Shown: positions 8,821-16,983 of the stretch, in pieces
How the letters are laid out: each line of letters begins with the position of its first letter
Numbering within the stretch: the first letter of the stretch is position 1
DNA from: Streptomyces cacaoi
GTDB lineage: Bacteria; Actinomycetota; Actinomycetes; Streptomycetales; Streptomycetaceae
Length of the DNA stretch: 64,000 bases
Assembly: GCF_006539165.1 (NCBI RefSeq)
Contig: NZ_BJMM01000039.1
Span: forward strand, 1 to 64,000
Reading direction: 5' to 3'
Program-made: the position numbers and the translations under genes
The notes under the pieces: model-generated
Seen by the model: the letters and a program-made list of their open reading frames with translations, nothing else
Told to the model about the DNA's origin: nothing
Database searches by the model: none

Positions 8821-10110
8821 GTGGACCGCTGCGTCGTCCTTGTGGATGCGGGCTACCTGTTGGGCGCGGCCGCGAGTCTGCTGGCGGGGGAGCCGACCCG
8901 CTCCCGGATCTCCGTCGACCACTCCGGCCTGATCCAGGCACTGCGCCGGCAGGCGGAGGCCGACACCGAGTGCGCGCTGCTGCGCATCTACTGGTTCGAC
9001 GGCGCCCCCGACCGCGTCCCGCAGCCCGAACACCGGCGGTTGCGTGTGATGCCCCGGGTGACGGTCCGGCTCGGCGCCCTCACCCGCAGCGACGGCCGCT
9101 GGGCGCAGAAGGGCGTCGACGCCGCCATGCACGCCGAACTCACCGAACTCGCCCGCAACCGCGCCTGTTCCGACATCGTGCTCGTCACCGGGGACGGCGA
9201 TCTGCTGCCCGGTCTGATGTCCGCCAAGGAGCACGGCGTCGCCGTCCATCTGTGGGCCGTACAGGCCGCCGACGGCGACTACAACCAGTCCGAGGACCTG
9301 GTGGCCGAGGCCGACGAACGGCGCGTGCTGGACCGCACCTGGATCACGCCGGTCGTGCACGCCAAGGACTTCACCGGGGTGTGCGCGCCCCAGCCCGCGC
9401 CCCGCCCCGAGATCGCCGCCATCCTCTCCGCGCCGCTCCCGGAGACCGCCAAGAACGCCAACGGCGCGGTGCAGCACGGCAGCGACAGCCCCCGGGCGTC
9501 CGAGGGCGAGAGCCCCACCGAGCCCCCCGCGCCCGACGGCCGCTCCGAGGACGCACCGGACACCGGGGGCCGTGCCGGACCGGGCGGCGGCCCCGCGCCG
9601 CGGCCGGAGGGCGTACCCACCCCCAAGGACCTGGCCGGACTCGGCCGTCCCACACCCGGCACCGCACCCGCGAACGGGCCCGCGCCCGGCGCCACCTTGC
9701 GCTGGTCCTCCGACCGCGGCTGGGTGGAGCGGCCCGCGGGCGAGTCCCCGGAGACGGCGGGACTGCCGATGCTCGCCCAGCTGACGACGGCCGAGCAGCG
9801 CTGGGCGGACCGCGAGGAGGACATCACCGCCGTCAGCGGCGACCCCTTCGAGGTCGGCCAGGTCTTCGCACGCCGCTGGATCGAGCGCCTGATCGTGCCC
9901 GTCCACCTGGAGCAGCTCTCCGGCGAGTATCCGCGCATCCCGCACCGTATCGACGGCGAACTGCTGCGCTACGCCGCCCGGTTCGGGCTCCTCGCGCACA
10001 AGGACGACCAGATCGACGAGCACGACCGCTATGCCATCAGGGCCGGTTTCTGGCGCGAGGTCGACGCCCGCAGCGGTTCGGCCGCCGAGCGCGCCCCGGC
10101 GGGTGAGTGA
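8821..10110 (+). CDS. NYN-domain (PIN-like, DUF88/LabA-type) protein
   Basis: The product has 429 residues. The N-terminal half is an NYN domain, a PIN-like fold often linked to RNA cleavage or processing: CVVLVDAGYLL at residue 4, the acidic motif KGVDAAMHAEL near residue 100 and IVLVTGDGDLLPGL near residue 120 carry the conserved aspartates. Residues about 190-300 are a Pro/Gly-rich linker of low complexity, and the last 110 residues form a helical C-terminal domain (FARRWIERLIVPVHLEQL). The start is the GTG at 8821. The RNA target and partners are unknown. It stands upstream of an ABC transporter pair with a separate promoter, so no shared function is implied. Confidence 0.85.
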   Translation: MDRCVVLVDAGYLLGAAASLLAGEPTRSRISVDHSGLIQALRRQAEADTECALLRIYWFDGAPDRVPQPEHRRLRVMPRVTVRLGALTRSDGRWAQKGVDAAMHAELTELARNRACSDIVLVTGDGDLLPGLMSAKEHGVAVHLWAVQAADGDYNQSEDLVAEADERRVLDRTWITPVVHAKDFTGVCAPQPAPRPEIAAILSAPLPETAKNANGAVQHGSDSPRASEGESPTEPPAPDGRSEDAPDTGGRAGPGGGPAPRPEGVPTPKDLAGLGRPTPGTAPANGPAPGATLRWSSDRGWVERPAGESPETAGLPMLAQLTTAEQRWADREEDITAVSGDPFEVGQVFARRWIERLIVPVHLEQLSGEYPRIPHRIDGELLRYAARFGLLAHKDDQIDEHDRYAIRAGFWREVDARSGSAAERAPAGE

Positions 10111-10175
10111 GCGGCCGGGCGCCCGCGGGCGCGTGGCGTGCCGGGCCCGCGCGGAGAACGGCGAAGCCGGGCGCG

Positions 10176-10181
10176 TACCCT
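10176..10181 (+). promoter_or_regulatory. -10 box (TACCCT) of a leaderless promoter
   Basis: TACCCT lies 8 bases before the GTG start of the ABC ATPase gene. That spacing places the transcription start at or next to the start codon, so the mRNA is predicted to be leaderless; no ribosome site is visible. Confidence 0.5.
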
Positions 10182-10189
10182 CATAGGTC

Positions 10190-11245
10190 GTGAGAACGGG
10201 CACTCGGCAGGCGGTGGACAGCTCGGTGGACGGCGCACGGACACCGGACCGGGCGGCGGCGCCCGCCGTGCGTGTCGACGGACTGGTCAAGACCTACCCC
10301 CCGGGCAGGCCGCGGCGCGGCGCCCCGGCGGCGCCCGCGGTACGCGCCAGCGACGGCATCGGCCTGGAGGTGCGCCGGGGCGAGATCTTCGGGCTGCTCG
10401 GGCCGAACGGCGCCGGCAAGTCCACCCTCGTACGCCAGCTCACGGGCCTGCTGCGGCCGGACGCCGGCACCGTGCGGGTGCTCGGTCACGACCTGGTGCG
10501 GTACCCGGAGCGGGCGGCCCGGCTGCTGGCCTACCTCGGCCAGGAATCCAGCGCGCTGGACGAACTGACCGTCGCGCTGGCCGCCGAGACCACGGCCCGG
10601 CTGCGCGGTATGGACGCCGGGGCGGCGCGCGCCGCGCGCGACGAGGTGCTGGCCGAGCTGGAGCTGGAGGGGCTGGCAGCGCGTCCGCTCAAGAAGCTCT
10701 CCGGCGGGCAGCGCCGGCTCGCCTGTGTGGCCGCCGCGCTCGTCGGCGACCGGCCGCTGCTCGTGCTGGACGAGCCGACCACCGGTATGGACCCGCACGC
10801 GCGGCGTGCCGTGTGGGCGGCCGTCGACCGGCGGCGGGCCGAGCGCGGGGCGACGGTGCTGCTGGTCACGCACAACGTGATCGAGGCCGAGACCGTGCTC
10901 GACCGGGTCGCCGTGCTGGACCGCGGCCGGGTGATCGCCTGCGACACCCCGGGCGGGCTCAAGGCGACCGTGGGCGACGAGGTACGGCTGGAGCTGGTGT
11001 GGCGGGACCGCGCGCCGCTCGACATCCCGCAGATCGCGGCGCTCGCCGACGCCGCGACCACCTCCGGCCGCCGCTGGACGCTGCGCCTGGCGCCCGACGA
11101 GGCCCGGGCCGCGGTCGGCCTCGTCACCCAGGGCCCGGCCTTCACCGCACTCGACGACTTCCGGCTGGCCACCCCCAGCCTGGAGGACGTCTATGTCGCG
11201 CTCGGCGGCCGGGCGGACGGCGCGGAGGGGCTGGTCCGGGCGTGA
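10190..11245 (+). CDS. ABC transporter ATP-binding protein (ABC-2 / drug-export type)
   Basis: The 351-residue ATPase shows every nucleotide-binding motif: Walker A GLLGPNGAGKST (about residue 69), Q-loop in YLGQESS, signature LSGGQRR (about residue 166), Walker B LLVLDEPTTGMDP and the switch His in LLVTHN. The C-terminal extension after the H-loop is typical of DrrA/CcmA-type exporters working with ABC-2 permeases. The next gene encodes such a permease, 163 bases downstream. The start GTG at 10190 is set by the -10 box eight bases upstream. Substrate is unknown. Confidence 0.93.
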   Translation: MRTGTRQAVDSSVDGARTPDRAAAPAVRVDGLVKTYPPGRPRRGAPAAPAVRASDGIGLEVRRGEIFGLLGPNGAGKSTLVRQLTGLLRPDAGTVRVLGHDLVRYPERAARLLAYLGQESSALDELTVALAAETTARLRGMDAGAARAARDEVLAELELEGLAARPLKKLSGGQRRLACVAAALVGDRPLLVLDEPTTGMDPHARRAVWAAVDRRRAERGATVLLVTHNVIEAETVLDRVAVLDRGRVIACDTPGGLKATVGDEVRLELVWRDRAPLDIPQIAALADAATTSGRRWTLRLAPDEARAAVGLVTQGPAFTALDDFRLATPSLEDVYVALGGRADGAEGLVRA

Positions 11246-11408
11246 GGGCGCGGCGTGCGGGGCGCGGGAAGCATCCGGGGCGCGCGGGTCACACCGGGCC
11301 CTCGGGGACGGTGACGGCAGGCGGAGCCGGTGCGGTGTGCGCCGGCGCCGCGAAGGGCAGCGGAAGGTCGCGCACGCGGATGCCGTGCTGCGCGAGGGGC
11401 GGAGTCGG

Positions 11409-12416
11409 GTGAGTACGGCGGCGAGCAACGGCACGACGGCCACCGGGACGGCCGCACCCGGGGCCGGGGAGTCCCCCGGCCCGGCGCACGACGCGGCGGA
11501 GGCGCGCTCCCCCGCGGCGGTAGGGGCGGACACCCGCGCCGGGGCGCGGGCGGACGGCGCGGCAGCGCAGAAGGCAGCGCCGGGGCGGACGGCGGACGGC
11601 GGCGCCGCGTGGGCCGGTGACGGTGCGGAGCGGTCGGCGGACGGGGGTGCCCGGGCCGGTGCGGCCGTGCTGGCGCCGCGTGCGCGGTGGGGGGCGGCGC
11701 TGGGCGCCGTCTACCGGGCGCAGTTGTCCCGGGCGCGGGTCGCCCGGATCCCGCTGCTGTTCGTGGCCACGTTCCAGTCGCTGGGGATCATGATCCTGAT
11801 GCGCGGTGTGGTGGACGGCGGCGCGGAGGCGCGGGCCGTGGTCGCCGGATCGAGCGTGCTCGTGGTCGCCTTCGTCGCCCTCAATCTGCTGGCGCAGTAC
11901 TTCGGCCAGTTGCGGGCCACCGGCGGGCTCGACCACTACGCCACCCTGCCGGTCCCGGCGGCCTCCGTGGTGCTGGGGACGGCCGCCGCCTACGCCTCGT
12001 TCACCGCTCCCGGTGTGCTCGTCACCGCAGTGGCCGGAAGTGTGCTGTTCCAGCTGCCGCTGGGCGGGCTGTGGGTGCTCGTCGCGGTCGTGCCGCTCAC
12101 CGGTGCGGCGCTCTCCGGGCTCGGTGCCGCGCTCGGGCTGCTCGCGCCCCGGCCCGAACTGGCCACGCTCTGCGGGCAGTTGGGCATGTCGGCGGCGCTG
12201 CTGCTGGGGGTCGTGCCCGGGGACGGGCTGCCCGCGGTGCTCGGCTGGGCGCGGGATCTGCTGCCGTCGACGTACGGCGTCGAGGCGCTCGCCCGGACGT
12301 TCGAGGCGCGGCCGGACTGGGGGAGCGTGCTGGCCGATCTGACCGTGTGCGCCGTCGTCGGCGTCCTCTCGCTGGCCCTGGCCACCAGGGCCTACCGCCG
12401 GGCCGCCACCCGTTGA
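11409..12416 (+). CDS. ABC-2 type transporter permease
   Basis: This is the membrane partner of the preceding ATPase. The first 100 residues of the 335-residue product are Ala/Gly/Thr-rich and probably disordered; they are followed by an amphipathic helix (GAVYRAQLSRARVARI) and about six membrane helices, starting with IPLLFVATFQSLGIMIL. The C-terminal part (LPSTYGVEALARTFE) resembles the ABC-2 permease end. I chose the GTG at 11409 because GGAG precedes it by five bases; the frame is open about 200 bases further upstream but that segment lacks a ribosome site. The gene ends with RAATR. Substrate unknown. Confidence 0.85.
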   Translation: MSTAASNGTTATGTAAPGAGESPGPAHDAAEARSPAAVGADTRAGARADGAAAQKAAPGRTADGGAAWAGDGAERSADGGARAGAAVLAPRARWGAALGAVYRAQLSRARVARIPLLFVATFQSLGIMILMRGVVDGGAEARAVVAGSSVLVVAFVALNLLAQYFGQLRATGGLDHYATLPVPAASVVLGTAAAYASFTAPGVLVTAVAGSVLFQLPLGGLWVLVAVVPLTGAALSGLGAALGLLAPRPELATLCGQLGMSAALLLGVVPGDGLPAVLGWARDLLPSTYGVEALARTFEARPDWGSVLADLTVCAVVGVLSLALATRAYRRAATR

Positions 12417-12462
12417 GCGGCCCGGGGCTCGCCGTACGCCCGGGACCTGGCACGATGGCGGA

Positions 12463-13140
12463 GTGACCGTACCGACGCCTTCTTGGAACAACCCGGACCA
12501 CGGCCGGTCCGGGACCCGGCCCGATCAGCCGCGGGGCGACGGCGGCTCCGGCACCGGCTCCGGCTCCTGGCCCGACGACCCGCCGCCGCACGGGCCCGGT
12601 GCGGACCAGGGCGCGGACAGCCTGCTGGTGCGGCGCGAGCTGCGCGACGCGGCGCTCGTCGCCGTGGCAGTCACCGTCCTCGGGGTGCTGCTGGGCCTGC
12701 TGTGGCTGTGGCTCGCGCCGCGGGTGCCGCTCTACACGGACGGCCGCGCCGTCTATCTCAAGGACCCGGAGGGCGAGGAGTCCATCGGCGCCGACGGGAC
12801 GTTCGCACTGCTCGGTGTGGTGTTCGGCGTGGTGACGGGGCTGATCCTGTTTCTTGTCCGGCGGCGCGGCGGCGTCGGGCTCGTCGCGGGTCTGGCCGTC
12901 GGCGGGCTCCTCGGCTCGGTGCTGGCCTGGCGCCTCGGCGTCTGGCTCGGCCCGGAGACGGACCTGGTGGCCGCGGCCCGTGCGGCCGGCCGGAACGCCA
13001 CGTTCGACGCACCGCTGAAGCTCGCCGCCAAGGGCGTGCTCCTGGCCTGGCCGTTCGCCGGGCTCCTCGTCCACCTCATCGCCACCGCCCTGTTCGGGCC
13101 TCGCGACGAGGTACGGGCCGTCGCCCCGGCGAAGTGGTGA
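12463..13140 (+). CDS. Four-helix membrane protein of unknown function
   Basis: The product has 225 residues: a Gly/Pro/Asp-rich cytoplasmic head of about 50 residues, then a helix (LVAVAVTVLGVLLGLLWLWL), a short outside loop (DGRAVYLKDPEGEESIGADG) and three more helices, ending with a C-terminal GPRDEVRAVAPAKW. It may belong to one of the actinobacterial DUF membrane families (DUF2567 is one candidate), but I cannot confirm that by eye. It follows the ABC permease by 46 bases on the same strand and has its own GTG start with a promoter-like ACGATGG nine bases upstream. Confidence 0.65.
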   Translation: MTVPTPSWNNPDHGRSGTRPDQPRGDGGSGTGSGSWPDDPPPHGPGADQGADSLLVRRELRDAALVAVAVTVLGVLLGLLWLWLAPRVPLYTDGRAVYLKDPEGEESIGADGTFALLGVVFGVVTGLILFLVRRRGGVGLVAGLAVGGLLGSVLAWRLGVWLGPETDLVAAARAAGRNATFDAPLKLAAKGVLLAWPFAGLLVHLIATALFGPRDEVRAVAPAKW

Positions 13141-13149
13141 CCTCGTTCT

Positions 13150-13225
13150 TCCCGTGCTTCCCGTGTCCCCTCGTGTCCCTCGTGTCCCCCGTGCCCCCGT
13201 GCCCCCGTGCCCCCGTCTCGCCCCG
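13150..13225. repeat. Pyrimidine-rich simple repeat (CCCGTG/TCCCTCGTG words)
   Basis: Between two convergent genes the plus strand is made almost only of TTCCCGTG, TCCCTCGTG and CCCCCGTG units, including three exact GTGCCCCC copies. It is non-coding and likely slippage-prone. Confidence 0.6.
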
Positions 13226-13232
13226 CCGGAGC

Positions 13233-13256
13233 GCGGCGGCGGGCGGACGCCGCCGC
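13233..13256. terminator. Bidirectional hairpin between convergent genes
   Basis: GCGGCGGCG and CGCCGCCGC form a 9-bp stem with a 6-base loop between the stop at 13140 (plus) and the stop at 13271 (minus). It could end transcription from both sides. Confidence 0.5.
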
Positions 13257-13270
13257 TTCGAAGACGCTCG

Positions 13271-13777
13271 CTAGCGCGCGACCGGCGCCACCAGGGCGTC
13301 GGTGAGCGCGGCCAGGTCGGCCCAGGACAGTTCGATCTCCAGCCCACGGCGCCCCGCCGAGACACACACGGTGGGGTGGTCCGAGGCCGAGGCGTCCAGC
13401 ACGGTGGGCAGCTTCTTGCGCTGGCCCAGCGGGGAGATCCCGCCGCGCACATAGCCCGTGGTGCGCTCGGCGGCGGCCGGGTCGGCCATGGCGGCCCGCT
13501 TGCCGCCGACGGCGGAGGCCAGCGCCTTGAGGTCGAGGGAGGCGGAGACCGGCACGATCGCCACCGTCAGCGCCCCGTCGACCTCGGCCACGAGCGTCTT
13601 GAACACCCGTTCCGGAGCGACCCCCAGGGCCTCGGCCGCCTCCTCGCCGTAGCCGGCCGCTGAGGGGTCGTGCGCGTAGGAGTGGGTCGTGAACTCCACC
13701 CCGGCGTCCGCCGCCGCGACCGTCGCCGGGGTCGCGCCCGGCTGCTGCCTGCCCTGCTTCTTGCTCTTCTTGCCCAC
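13271..13777 (-). CDS. YbaK/ProX-type aminoacyl-tRNA deacylase
   Basis: The 168-residue product belongs to the YbaK/EbsC family, which hydrolyses mischarged Cys-tRNA(Pro) or related aminoacyl-tRNAs in the cytoplasm. Family features seen are the early His/Tyr strand (FTTHSYAHDP), VFKTLVAEVDG with the essential Lys, VPVSASLDLKALASAVGGKR and the conserved GYVRGGISPLGQRKKLPTVL motif. The gene starts with GTG at 13777, preceded by GGAGC. It is convergent with the membrane protein gene before it. Length and motifs are complete, so the assignment is firm; which tRNA is edited cannot be read from sequence. Confidence 0.92.
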   Translation of the reverse strand: MGKKSKKQGRQQPGATPATVAAADAGVEFTTHSYAHDPSAAGYGEEAAEALGVAPERVFKTLVAEVDGALTVAIVPVSASLDLKALASAVGGKRAAMADPAAAERTTGYVRGGISPLGQRKKLPTVLDASASDHPTVCVSAGRRGLEIELSWADLAALTDALVAPVAR

Positions 13778-13892
13778 TGCTCCGCTCGTCTCGTCCGTCG
13801 CTCGGGAATCACCGCGCCGCCGCCGGGGACGACCGCTGCGCCGCTCGGGAACGGCCGCCGCCGACCGGTCGCCGCCCGCCGTGGCCGGGGCC

Positions 13893-14708
13893 TCAGTTGG
13901 GGCTGGTCGGCTTGCGGGTGAGGTCCGGGGCCGGGAGCGAGGGGAGCTTGCCGATCACCGAGGTCTCACGGCGCAGCACCCGCAGCTCCTCGGCGAGCCG
14001 TGTCGCCGTGTCCGGGGCCTGGAGCAGCCGCTGTTTGGCGGGTGTGTCCAGCACCGTGGCCGCCGCGACGAGATACGAGACGACGGTCGGGTCGTCGGGC
14101 AGATCCTGCTCCTGGCTCGCGGACAGCGTGCGCTCGCGGGCGCCCGCGAGCCGCTTCTGGTAGGAGCGGAAGGCCCGCAGCACCCCGGAGGCCAGGGCGC
14201 CGGCGCCGTCGCCCTCGTCCTCCGGCAACTCCTCGATCTCGCCGGTCAGATACGGGCCCGTGGCGTCCACCGACAGCAGCCGGAAGCGGGTCGTGCCGGT
14301 GGCGAGCACCTCGTAGCCGGCCGCGTCGGCTTCCGCGGCGGCGTCCGGCGAGCCGGTGCCGGCCGTCGGGTCGGCCGCCTCGGGCGGCGGGCCGCCGGTG
14401 CGCTCGCGGATCGTGGAGGCGTCGGCGATGCAGCCGACGGAGTAGAACGCCTTCATCGGGTCCGCACCGAAACCGGCGGCCGGGTCAGCGCCGGGCGGCG
14501 GGACGTCCTCGGGCATGCCGACGGCGGTCGGCGCGACCTCCCGGCCGTCCCGGATGGCCACCACCGCGAACCGGCGCGGTACGTCCTCCGGAAGCGCGAG
14601 CAGATCGCGCATCAGGGCGCGGTACCGCGCCTCGAAGACGTTCAGGGGCAGCACCAGGCCCGGGAACAGCACCGTGTTCAGCGGGAAGAGCGGAAGCGCG
14701 GTTGTCAC
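13893..14708 (-). CDS. Lon N-terminal (PUA-like) domain protein
   Basis: A 271-residue stand-alone LON substrate-binding domain protein, without ATPase or protease parts. The opening TTALPLFPLNTVLFPGLVLP and NVFEARYRALMRDLL are the family hallmark. The middle contains an Ala/Asp/Gly-rich insert (residues about 95-125) and the domain resumes with YEVLATGTTRFRLLSVD. Such proteins are common in actinobacteria near the his operon but their role is unknown; a peptide-binding or adaptor role is inferred from the domain. The GTG at 14708 is chosen because a TAGGCT -10 box ends 8 bases upstream, predicting a leaderless transcript; the longer open frame upstream is promoter sequence. Confidence 0.88.
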   Translation of the reverse strand: MTTALPLFPLNTVLFPGLVLPLNVFEARYRALMRDLLALPEDVPRRFAVVAIRDGREVAPTAVGMPEDVPPPGADPAAGFGADPMKAFYSVGCIADASTIRERTGGPPPEAADPTAGTGSPDAAAEADAAGYEVLATGTTRFRLLSVDATGPYLTGEIEELPEDEGDGAGALASGVLRAFRSYQKRLAGARERTLSASQEQDLPDDPTVVSYLVAAATVLDTPAKQRLLQAPDTATRLAEELRVLRRETSVIGKLPSLPAPDLTRKPTSPN

Positions 14709-14716
14709 AACGGGTA

Positions 14717-14722
14717 AGCCTA
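14717..14722 (-). promoter_or_regulatory. -10 box (TAGGCT) of a leaderless promoter
   Basis: Read on the minus strand, TAGGCT is followed by 8 bases and then the GTG start of the Lon-domain gene. The hexamer fits the TAnnnT consensus. Confidence 0.6.
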
Positions 14723-14940
14723 AAGCCTTCCGGGGGCTCGATCGGGGCCCGGGCGGGAGATCCGTGGGCTCGGGCCCCGCCGGAGCGGCGGTGGCGGGGC
14801 CGGCCGGACCCGGGCGACCCCGCCGCGCGCGCCGCGTGCCGGGGCCGCCGGGCCGCCGGGCCGACGGGGGCTCCGGCAGCGTCGCGGGTCCCACGCGGGT
14901 GGGAGGGGGAGGGCAGCAAAGGGCCCGCGGGGCGGCGGCC

Positions 14941-16578
14941 TCACTGGCGGCGCAGCAGCCTGGTGGCGCCGGCGGCGACCGTCGTCGCGAGGATCCAGCC
15001 CAGCATGATCATGAGCGCGGCGATCCACTGGTAGACCCCGCCCGGGTCCCAGGCCGTGTCCTGGCCGAAGGAGATGACGGGCAGCAGCAGATCGAGGACG
15101 TAGAGCGCGGCGCTCCAGTGCGGGGCCTCGTCGCCCTTGAGCGCGGGCGGGCGGTGCGCCTCGAACAGCAGGGAGCCGGCCAGCCACAGCACGCCCATCC
15201 ACAGGGCGGCCTGCGCGGGACGGTAGCCGTAGGCCACGGTCCAGTCCTGGAGGTAGCCCCACAGCTTGCCGGGCAGCGGCAGGGTCTCGCGGCGCCGGCG
15301 CTGCTTGGCGAGCAGGACGAGGCGTGCGTTGGTGTCGTCGCCGTTGTTCCGGTACATGGCGGCGAGCTGTTCGTAGGGCTCGGGCGCGTACTCGGCGGTG
15401 GCCGCCGCCACCCACTGGAGGCGCTCGTGGACGTTGAAGTGGCCCTCTTTGGGGATGGCGTGCTGGTAGGTGAAGCCGGCCATCCACAGGCGGTTGTCGC
15501 GCGGCCAGCTGGTGACCCGGTCCAGCAGCTTCTCCACGGTCGCGCCGGACAGGACGATCAGGCCGCGCTCGGTGGCCTGCGGGGTGAAGGTCAGCTCCGG
15601 TGTGCTGAGGCGGCGCAGCGACAGCTCCTGGTCGCGTTGCAGCTCGAAGCGGGCGTTCTCGATGACCAGCGAGGAGCCGAACCGGCCGTCGTCCAGGACG
15701 ACGCCGCCGGTGCACTCGAAGTGCTTGGTGCGGTGCGGGTCCCACCTGCGGCCGCCGGCGCCGGTGAGGCCGGCGAACGTGTAGTCCGTCCCCGTGGGCG
15801 GCGTCGCGCCGTAGAACTGGGGCGCGCTGCCGCGGTTGGCGTCGGCGAAGCTCGCCACCTGCTCGACGGTCATCTGCGGCGCGTAGAGCGCGAACCGTCC
15901 GTAGGGGTTGCGCAGGACGGTGCCGAACATGTGCAGGGAGCTGCCGATCGTCGCGCCGCGCAGGCTCGTCTGGCCGTCCACGCGCAGCAGGCTGGCCTGG
16001 AGCTCCTGCGAGACGGTGAGGCCGTCGGCGGAGATCGCCCGGGATCTGCGGGAGCTGCCCACGGTGGCCTCGTTGAGCAGCAGGTCCGTGCCGATCGTCG
16101 CGTCCGTGAGCTTGATGCCCTCGGGGATGCTGCACCGCGGCAGGTGCAGATCGCCCTCCGTGGTCAGCCGGGCCGCCTCCAGGCGCGGCAGATAGCAGTC
16201 GACGAAGCGCGCCGTGTGCAGCCGCGCCTCGGGCATCCTGACCTCCTGCTCGAACCGGCAGTGCCGCAGCTCGAAGTACGGCTCGACGGCGCCGCCGGAG
16301 ACGTCCAGGCAGCCGGTCACATACGCGCCGGTCAGATGGAGGGAGGCGACCCGGCCCAGCAGCGGGGGCGGGCCGTGCAGCAGAAGCAGCGCGATCACCC
16401 GGGCCCGTACGGAACGTTCGGGCCCCCAGGTGTGGTCGCCGTTCGGATCGTCCAGCTCGGGCTCGCGGGTGCGCAGATCGTGCTCGCTGCCGTTCCGGAA
16501 CGCCTGCCACAGCCCCCACTCGGCCGTGGTCAGCTGGAGCCCGGAGGGCGGTTCGCCGGAGTCCTGCGGCTCGCTCAC
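14941..16578 (-). CDS. Large membrane-associated protein with C-terminal helices (annotated as oxidoreductase in relatives)
   Basis: The product has 545 residues. Residues 1-400 are soluble and contain many short repeats of the pentapeptide/beta-helix style (for example LHLTGAYVTGCLDVSGG, LRGATIGSSLHM, LIVLSGATVEKLL), suggesting a stacked-strand fold. A basic stretch (KQRRRRETLPLPGKLWGYL) leads to three or four membrane helices, ending IMLGWILATTVAAGATRLL. Similar Streptomyces proteins are labelled membrane-associated oxidoreductase, but I see no cofactor motif, so that name is weak. The GTG at 16578 has a GAGGGGGAA ribosome site. It is divergent from hisD across a 405-base gap. Confidence 0.75.
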   Translation of the reverse strand: MSEPQDSGEPPSGLQLTTAEWGLWQAFRNGSEHDLRTREPELDDPNGDHTWGPERSVRARVIALLLLHGPPPLLGRVASLHLTGAYVTGCLDVSGGAVEPYFELRHCRFEQEVRMPEARLHTARFVDCYLPRLEAARLTTEGDLHLPRCSIPEGIKLTDATIGTDLLLNEATVGSSRRSRAISADGLTVSQELQASLLRVDGQTSLRGATIGSSLHMFGTVLRNPYGRFALYAPQMTVEQVASFADANRGSAPQFYGATPPTGTDYTFAGLTGAGGRRWDPHRTKHFECTGGVVLDDGRFGSSLVIENARFELQRDQELSLRRLSTPELTFTPQATERGLIVLSGATVEKLLDRVTSWPRDNRLWMAGFTYQHAIPKEGHFNVHERLQWVAAATAEYAPEPYEQLAAMYRNNGDDTNARLVLLAKQRRRRETLPLPGKLWGYLQDWTVAYGYRPAQAALWMGVLWLAGSLLFEAHRPPALKGDEAPHWSAALYVLDLLLPVISFGQDTAWDPGGVYQWIAALMIMLGWILATTVAAGATRLLRRQ

Positions 16579-16983
16579 ACTTTCCCCCTCGCTTCGTCGG
16601 TCTGTGACCGGATCGGTCGGTGCTGCGCTGCGGGGTCCGGCCGGTCGTGCGGCCGGGCCCGGTCGGTCGTGCGGTGCTGCGTCGGTGCGCTCGTGCCCCG
16701 GTTCGCCGGTTGGCCGGTTGGCCGGTGCCCCGGTTCGTCGGAGCGCTGCCGTCGGCGGCCGGTGTGCTCGCGGTGCCTCGCTGCCGTGGCTTCTCGGGCG
16801 TCGCTGCGGTCCGGGCCGCCGGTGGGCCACGGGGTGCGAACGCGGAGGTCGTACCGGTGACATTCCCGCTCTGTGACCGGATGAACGCGCGAGGCTGCCC
16901 GGACGCCGCGCGCCGGATGTGGTGCGTATCAGCCACTGATACGGGCGCTCGGTCCGCTCGGCGGGTCTGAGAGACTGGAGTGT
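16579..16983. promoter_or_regulatory. 405-base divergent intergenic region upstream of hisD
   Basis: No gene is seen. Near both ends the word CTGTGACCGGAT occurs (about 16602 and 16873). The middle holds degenerate GGTCGGT and GGTTGGCCGGT repeats. Next to hisD there is the palindrome listed separately and a weak -10-like GAGACT at 16971-16976, seven bases before the GTG start. No attenuator or T-box structure is visible. Confidence 0.45.
16926..16942. promoter_or_regulatory. Perfect inverted repeat upstream of hisD, candidate operator
   Basis: GTATCAG-CCA-CTGATAC is a 7+3+7 perfect palindrome, 41 bases before the hisD start and just upstream of where a -35 box would lie. Its size and position fit a transcription-factor site; the factor is unknown. 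Confidence 0.5.
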
